In this document: positions 27,068 to 31,039 of the stretch, one piece after another
Layout: each line of letters opens with the position of its first letter
How positions within the stretch are numbered: the stretch's first letter is position 1
Assembly: GCA_013041835.1 (NCBI GenBank)
Contig: JABDRH010000594.1
Coordinates: 1-31,039 of the forward strand
Length of the DNA stretch: 31,039 bases
Direction of reading: 5' to 3'
DNA from: Desulfatitalea sp.
Lineage (GTDB): Bacteria; Desulfobacterota; Desulfobacteria; Desulfobacterales; Desulfosarcinaceae
Translations under genes and position numbers: made by a program
Notes under the pieces: model-generated
What the model was told of the DNA's origin: nothing
Seen by the model: only the letters and a program-made list of their open reading frames with translations
Databases searched by the model: none

Positions 27068-27778
27068 TTGGATAAGTCAGCCAAGTCAAAACTGGTTAAC
27101 GATATTGAAAATCGATTGGACGATTTTTTCGAGGAATCTACCCCTTCTCAACCCGCCTTACCATCTTCACCACCTTCACCATCCTCGCCATCCTCACCAC
27201 CGCCCTCACCATCCTCGCCACCCTCACCATCCTCGCCCTCGAATTCACTTGAGCAGCTCAAATCCGCCGTATTATCGATCGATTGGGAAATCACCGACGA
27301 GTGCTTGGCCGATTTGATTAATGAAACCGATGCCCTGCTGCCCCACTTTGAAAAAGATCCGATTACCCATGCCCTGCTGCGCATGTTGCGGGCCTTGGGT
27401 CGCTATGTTCGAAAACGCAAAGCGCAGGCTCATCAGGATGCCATCAATCGCGTCATGTCTGTTTTCAGCAGCCTGGAGACATTGGTCAACGACCAGAATA
27501 TGGACGAGAACCAAAAGAGACGGATCGTTTCCAAAGAGATATTGGCGTTTAAGCTTTTAAAAGAGCAAATCGATACAAAACGAAAAGCAGCGCTAACCAT
27601 GCCATCGGTCAAGGATGGCCAACCGCCGACACCATCCGACGTAGCCGAACTATTGGCTCACGACAAATTCAAAGAGGCCATGCAGGCCGTTGAAATTCGT
27701 CTGAATGCCGAAGTTGCTGAACTAAAGGCACGCCTTGCAGCAATGCAAATGGATTTGGATAATATGCGCAAGTCATAA
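27068..27778 (+). CDS. Hypothetical helical protein with Ser/Pro repeat linker
   Basis: 236 residues, TTG start at 27068, with AGGAGG (overlapping the mglA-like stop) six bases before it. Residues 1-18 are a short charged helix (KLVNDIENRLDDFFEE). About residues 24-57 form a low-complexity Ser/Pro stretch. Then comes a helical domain (SLEQLKSAVLSIDWEITD through GRYVRKRKAQAHQDAINRV, about 60-165) and a C-terminal coiled coil (AEVAELKARLAAMQMDLDNM). I have an impression of similar LDWEIT-type helical proteins near chemotaxis genes in other deltaproteobacteria, but cannot confirm it. Its coupling to the GTPase suggests a partner or adaptor. Function unknown. Confidence 0.8.
   Translation: MDKSAKSKLVNDIENRLDDFFEESTPSQPALPSSPPSPSSPSSPPPSPSSPPSPSSPSNSLEQLKSAVLSIDWEITDECLADLINETDALLPHFEKDPITHALLRMLRALGRYVRKRKAQAHQDAINRVMSVFSSLETLVNDQNMDENQKRRIVSKEILAFKLLKEQIDTKRKAALTMPSVKDGQPPTPSDVAELLAHDKFKEAMQAVEIRLNAEVAELKARLAAMQMDLDNMRKS
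27163..27243 (+). repeat. Short tandem repeats encoding the Ser/Pro linker
   Basis: Degenerate 9-base units of the type CCATCCTCA / CCACCCTCA / CCATCCTCG repeat about nine times in frame, coding for Ser-Ser-Pro and Pro-Ser-Pro steps. Such tracts can change length by slippage while keeping the frame. Confidence 0.8.
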
Positions 27779-27908
27779 TGTCGGTTATCGGATCCGGAAT
27801 GAAATACTTATTCCCATGGTCGTTTTATTCTAAACAGTTCCGCTAAGCGCTTTTTTAAAACCAACCTCACTATAAAGCTCATCCATGGCTATATCTTTTG
27901 CGACTTAC

Positions 27909-27930
27909 CCCCGATGTTACAACATTGGGG
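27909..27930. terminator. Hairpin directly after parA, between convergent genes
   Basis: CCCCGATGTT and AACATTGGGG form a 10-bp stem (one G-U), directly next to the parA-like stop. Neither strand has a proper T run after it, so factor-independent termination is uncertain. Confidence 0.45.
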
Positions 27931-28863
27931 TTACATCTTAAGGGATAGAATCTCCTCAGCCAGGCGTAGATATTGGCGTCCGGCGACGCTTTGCGGGTTG
28001 TACGCCAGTACCGGCATACTCATAATCTGCGCCTCCCGAATGCGTGCATCCATTTCAATCAGTGTGTCAAAGCTCATGTTGGGATAAAGCTTATTGAGTT
28101 TCTTATAGATCATTTCGGAGGCCGCGTTCTCCTTTTCGAACATGGTTACCAATATCCGTGAATTGATATCAGGATTGGTTTTCGCTTTGATTAACTGAAT
28201 CAGCTTGAGGATCTGATCGACACCATGTGTGGACAAATAGTCGCATTGACTGGGAATCACCACCAAATGCGCTGCGGTGAGTGCATTGAGCGTGAAAAAC
28301 TCAATGGATGGCGGCGTGTCGATCAGGATATAGTCGTACTGATCCTCAATGGGCAATAGCCGATCTTTGAGGATGAACTCGAAATTTCTCGCACCGAAGT
28401 ACCGTTTATTCAACATCACCATATTCTTGTTGGAGGGAAAAAGCGAAAGGTTCTTATATTGGGTCTGCCGAACAAACAGCTCGAAGTTTTGCGAATCGCT
28501 GTTCAAAAGATCAATAAAAGAGGGTGTCGCCTTGAATCCTAGAGAAATTGTCAAATTGGCCTGAATATCAAAGTCGACCAGCAACACTCGCTTTTTGTTC
28601 AAAGCCAATGAAAGTCCGAGGTTCAAGCAAGTGGTCGTTTTGGCCACCCCGCCCTTCTGATTGCTGATTGCGACCACATTCTTCAGCGCATTTCTCTGTT
28701 TGGCCTCAACCAGGTTGAGAAATCCGATTTGTCCAACCCTAACCGGCTGGTATGCTGAGAAAACATGCAAACATTTGGTACATCGGGCGATAAAAGCAGG
28801 CTCCTGAACGAGCCGCTCCTGAAGGTCGTAATGGGTTTTGCAGTTAGGGCACACAACGATCAT
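27931..28863 (-). CDS. ParA/Soj-family ATPase with N-terminal zinc ribbon
   Basis: 310 residues. Residues 1-35 form an MJ0042-type zinc ribbon (CPNC at C5/C8 and CTKC at C28/C31, with HYDL and VFSAY around them). From about 60 there is a ParA ATPase: deviant Walker A KGGVAKTT (70-77) with signature Lys70, VLLVDFDIQANLT, Walker B ILIDTPPS, and the typical C-terminal end AGRQYLRLAEEIL. ParA-like ATPases place chromosomes, plasmids or protein arrays; those beside che genes (ParC, PpfA) position chemosensory clusters. There is no parB or parS nearby. It follows cheA and a tiny ORF, so a role in placing this CheA array is likely. The zinc ribbon fusion is unusual for that group. Confidence 0.88.
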   Translation of the reverse strand: MIVVCPNCKTHYDLQERLVQEPAFIARCTKCLHVFSAYQPVRVGQIGFLNLVEAKQRNALKNVVAISNQKGGVAKTTTCLNLGLSLALNKKRVLLVDFDIQANLTISLGFKATPSFIDLLNSDSQNFELFVRQTQYKNLSLFPSNKNMVMLNKRYFGARNFEFILKDRLLPIEDQYDYILIDTPPSIEFFTLNALTAAHLVVIPSQCDYLSTHGVDQILKLIQLIKAKTNPDINSRILVTMFEKENAASEMIYKKLNKLYPNMSFDTLIEMDARIREAQIMSMPVLAYNPQSVAGRQYLRLAEEILSLKM

Positions 28864-28887
28864 TTGCAGGTCCCTCTCTAATCTGCC

Positions 28888-29013
28888 TCACGCGCAGAGT
28901 CGCCGCATGACGTGAACCATGTCTTTGGGGTCGAACAGCTCAGCTAACAATTCCACACGTTCTTCCAATTCAATGGGTGTGGATTGACATTTCCCGTCAT
29001 AAGTGGTCAGCAT
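28888..29013 (-). CDS. Small 41-residue ORF overlapping cheA end
   Basis: Starts at an ATG at 29013, overlapping the cheA stop (ATGCTGA), and ends 24 bases before the ParA-like gene. The peptide is charged and helical (PIELEERVELLAELFDPKD, then MVHVMRRLCA) with two cysteines. There is no clear ribosome site, so translation would depend on reinitiation after cheA. Its size, phase and fit between two genes suggest a real small gene, but no homology is recognised. Confidence 0.5.
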   Translation of the reverse strand: MLTTYDGKCQSTPIELEERVELLAELFDPKDMVHVMRRLCA

Positions 29014-31039
29014 TTATTTTGAAGCATGGACATATGGAAGACTTCGGCCACATCCAGAATCAATGAAATAGAACCATCACCTAAAATGGTTGCGCCGCAA
29101 AAACCACTTTTCTCTTGCAGATAGTCTTCCAGCGGCTTGATCACGACATCCTCCTTGCCTTGTAGTTGATCTACAATCAGGCCGACTTGCCGATTGCCCG
29201 TACGGACGACAACAATGAAATGCTCTTTAGCATCCGTTTGCGTGTCGGCAATTTTGAAAATTCGGGCCAGCCGGATCAGTGGCAAGTTGGTTTCACGCAG
29301 ATCATAAACTTCCATATCCTCGAGAGTAAACACATCCGCGGTACCGATTCGGATGGTTTCATCCACGGCAGACAAGGGGATGGAAAACTGCACCCCGGAC
29401 ACTCGCACCATAAGGGCCTGGATAATGGCCAGCGTCAGCGGTATTCTGATGCGAATCATGGTCCGTATTCCAGGCGTACTTTCGATCTTGATCGTTCCGT
29501 TGAGCCTTTCGATGTTGTCCTTGACAACATCCATTCCCACACCACGTCCAGAAGTATGAGTAACCTCTTCAGAAGTAGAGAATCCGGGCCGCATGATGAT
29601 TTCCAGGATCTCTTCTGTGCTCATAGCAGAAAGTTCTTCGGGCTGGACGAATCCATCTTGGATGGCCTTGGCCTTGATCATCTCAGGATCAATGCCCCGG
29701 CCGTCATCGCTGATCTCAATGACCACAGAGTTGCCTTCGTGGTAGGCATCCAGATGTACCGTACCGGACTCCGGCTTTCCATTACGCCGGCGCTCCTCGA
29801 TTTCTTCAATGCCATGGTCTACGGCATTGCGGATGATGTGTACCAATGGATCGGAAATTTGCTCAATGACCATCCGGTCCAGTTCGGTCTTTTCCCCATG
29901 AGTTTCCAAGGTCACTTGTTTGCTTATGTTACGCACCAATTCATGAACCACGCGCGGATAACGGGAAAAAAGGTGAGTGATAGGCAACATGCGCATCTTC
30001 ATGACATTTTCCTGAAGTTCGGCAGCAACCCTGCTTAAGGAGACGGTCGCCTCATTAAGCCGATGGGTCAGCTTTTTAACGGGTTGCATCTCTTTGATGT
30101 CCAACCGCTGCCTTTGTTTGAGCATGAGTTGCAGTTCACGCATCTCCTCAAGCATCTGGCTGAAACCGGCACGCATCACCACCAATTCTCCTACTTTGTT
30201 CATGAGCATATCGATCTTGCCAGCTTCTACGCGGATGCTTTGCTTGATCAGTCTTTCCCTGGTCGTATCCGTTTGCCGCCGTCCAGGATAAATTTGACTG
30301 GGGTGCTGCTCATCACCGATAGACCTCAAGCCTTCCTGAGAAGATTTCTTGCCGGGTTTGTCCAACGGTTTGGGCAACAACATCGACTGCCATGGTGCAT
30401 CCTCTAATTTGCCATCCGAAAAAAGCCAGGATTCGATCTCACGATCCGTCGACCACGAAACCGGTTCATCGGGGATCTCTGTTCCTTCTGAAAGCATGCC
30501 CTTGAATAGCTCAATCTCCTCTTCGGAGAGCAAGGATGAATCTGCCAAACCGACCAGGTTGGCGTCAAAGGCGTTCTCGAGTCGCAGGAGCAGGCTTTGC
30601 TCCTGATCGATGTCGGCGGTTTGGGTGCCATCAAAAGATTCAGTGTCTACCTGTGTATAGGCTTCCGTGGCTTCAGTGATGGCCGCAAGACGTGATGTCA
30701 AATCTTCGATTTCGGCTTGCGCTTCGTATTGAGCAGCCGCATGATCAACCATCAATGCAGTGTCCCCGTGGCTGACGCGCTCTGAGACCGATGTCGCTTC
30801 GAAAGCTCCGAGAGCCACTTGAACCAGTGGCTCATCCTCGCCGGGAGACGCTTGCTGTTCAATGAATGCTTGTGCCGACACGAGAAGCGCCTGTACAGAC
30901 TCGATTTTTGGGAAAAAGCTGGCAACGCGGCGCATATTGTTCCATGTCACTTCATCGGCAAAAAGCATCCAGTCCACGGACTGCCCGTTGTTGTGTTGCT
31001 CAGTCGCCTGTGACACCGATTGGGACCACAGGCCATACA
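29007..31039 (-). CDS. cheA: Chemotaxis histidine kinase CheA (partial, N-terminus outside window)
   Basis: Sensor kinase core of a chemosensory array. The frame is still open at the right edge; a GTG at 31016 could start it, but the phosphotransfer (Hpt) domain is not in the visible part and probably lies beyond. Counting residues from that GTG: variable region 1-245 (with an acidic segment around 160-200), dimerisation helices from about 255 (DMLMNKVGELVVMR), kinase N box HIIRNAVDHGIE (393-404), G1 DDGRGID (437-443), F box RPGFST (476-481), G2 GRGVGMDVV (490-498), and a CheW-like domain from about 535. All ATP-binding boxes are intact. Downstream lie the 41-residue ORF and the ParA-like gene. 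No MCP, cheW or cheY is visible here. Confidence 0.93.
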   Translation of the reverse strand, partial: YGLWSQSVSQATEQHNNGQSVDWMLFADEVTWNNMRRVASFFPKIESVQALLVSAQAFIEQQASPGEDEPLVQVALGAFEATSVSERVSHGDTALMVDHAAAQYEAQAEIEDLTSRLAAITEATEAYTQVDTESFDGTQTADIDQEQSLLLRLENAFDANLVGLADSSLLSEEEIELFKGMLSEGTEIPDEPVSWSTDREIESWLFSDGKLEDAPWQSMLLPKPLDKPGKKSSQEGLRSIGDEQHPSQIYPGRRQTDTTRERLIKQSIRVEAGKIDMLMNKVGELVVMRAGFSQMLEEMRELQLMLKQRQRLDIKEMQPVKKLTHRLNEATVSLSRVAAELQENVMKMRMLPITHLFSRYPRVVHELVRNISKQVTLETHGEKTELDRMVIEQISDPLVHIIRNAVDHGIEEIEERRRNGKPESGTVHLDAYHEGNSVVIEISDDGRGIDPEMIKAKAIQDGFVQPEELSAMSTEEILEIIMRPGFSTSEEVTHTSGRGVGMDVVKDNIERLNGTIKIESTPGIRTMIRIRIPLTLAIIQALMVRVSGVQFSIPLSAVDETIRIGTADVFTLEDMEVYDLRETNLPLIRLARIFKIADTQTDAKEHFIVVVRTGNRQVGLIVDQLQGKEDVVIKPLEDYLQEKSGFCGATILGDGSISLILDVAEVFHMSMLQNKC

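Overview
The window looks like chromosomal DNA from a strictly anaerobic, sulfate-reducer-like Desulfobacterota (former deltaproteobacteria). The main evidence is an ahbC-hemB-ahbD cluster for siroheme-derived heme synthesis, a PurS-PurL fused purine enzyme, and an MglA/roadblock pair beside a CheA kinase. No taxonomic marker gene was compared, so the assignment is inference. TTG starts are common, and several genes are linked by ATGA or 11-base stop/start overlaps.

Left block (1-13445, all minus strand): a housekeeping superoperon reads right to left. First rho, rpmE, prfA and prmC (transcription termination, ribosomal protein L31, release factor 1 and its methylase). Then, from a promoter near 9800, rpsB, tsf, pyrH, frr, uppS, cdsA, dxr, rseP and purSL (translation, UMP kinase, undecaprenyl and isoprenoid precursors, CDP-diacylglycerol, site-2 protease, purine synthesis). 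purSL starts at 2352 and runs off the left edge. adk (13847-14506) lies upstream and ends in a strong hairpin terminator.

Middle block (14800-22470, plus strand): rpsU with its own promoter and terminator, folC, tRNA-Arg(CCG), a ClpX-like AAA+ unfoldase with a long uncharacterised C-terminal extension, then ahbC-hemB-ahbD, then a CBS-pair protein of AcuB type.

Right block (22566-31039): a signalling and cell-organisation region. An AMIN-domain, single-pass membrane protein is followed by a degenerate cyclic-nucleotide-fold/PilZ fusion. These converge on a second PilZ protein (minus strand). After a near-consensus promoter (25592-25620), a long leader and a small MITE-like element come a roadblock/LC7 protein, an MglA-like GTPase and a Ser/Pro-repeat helical protein. 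They converge on a minus-strand set: cheA (running off the right edge), a 41-residue overlapping small ORF, and a ParA-type ATPase with an N-terminal zinc ribbon. The combination suggests a c-di-GMP-responsive, spatially organised chemosensory or motility module. This is the most promising candidate for an undescribed system here, but the functional link is inferred only from gene order.
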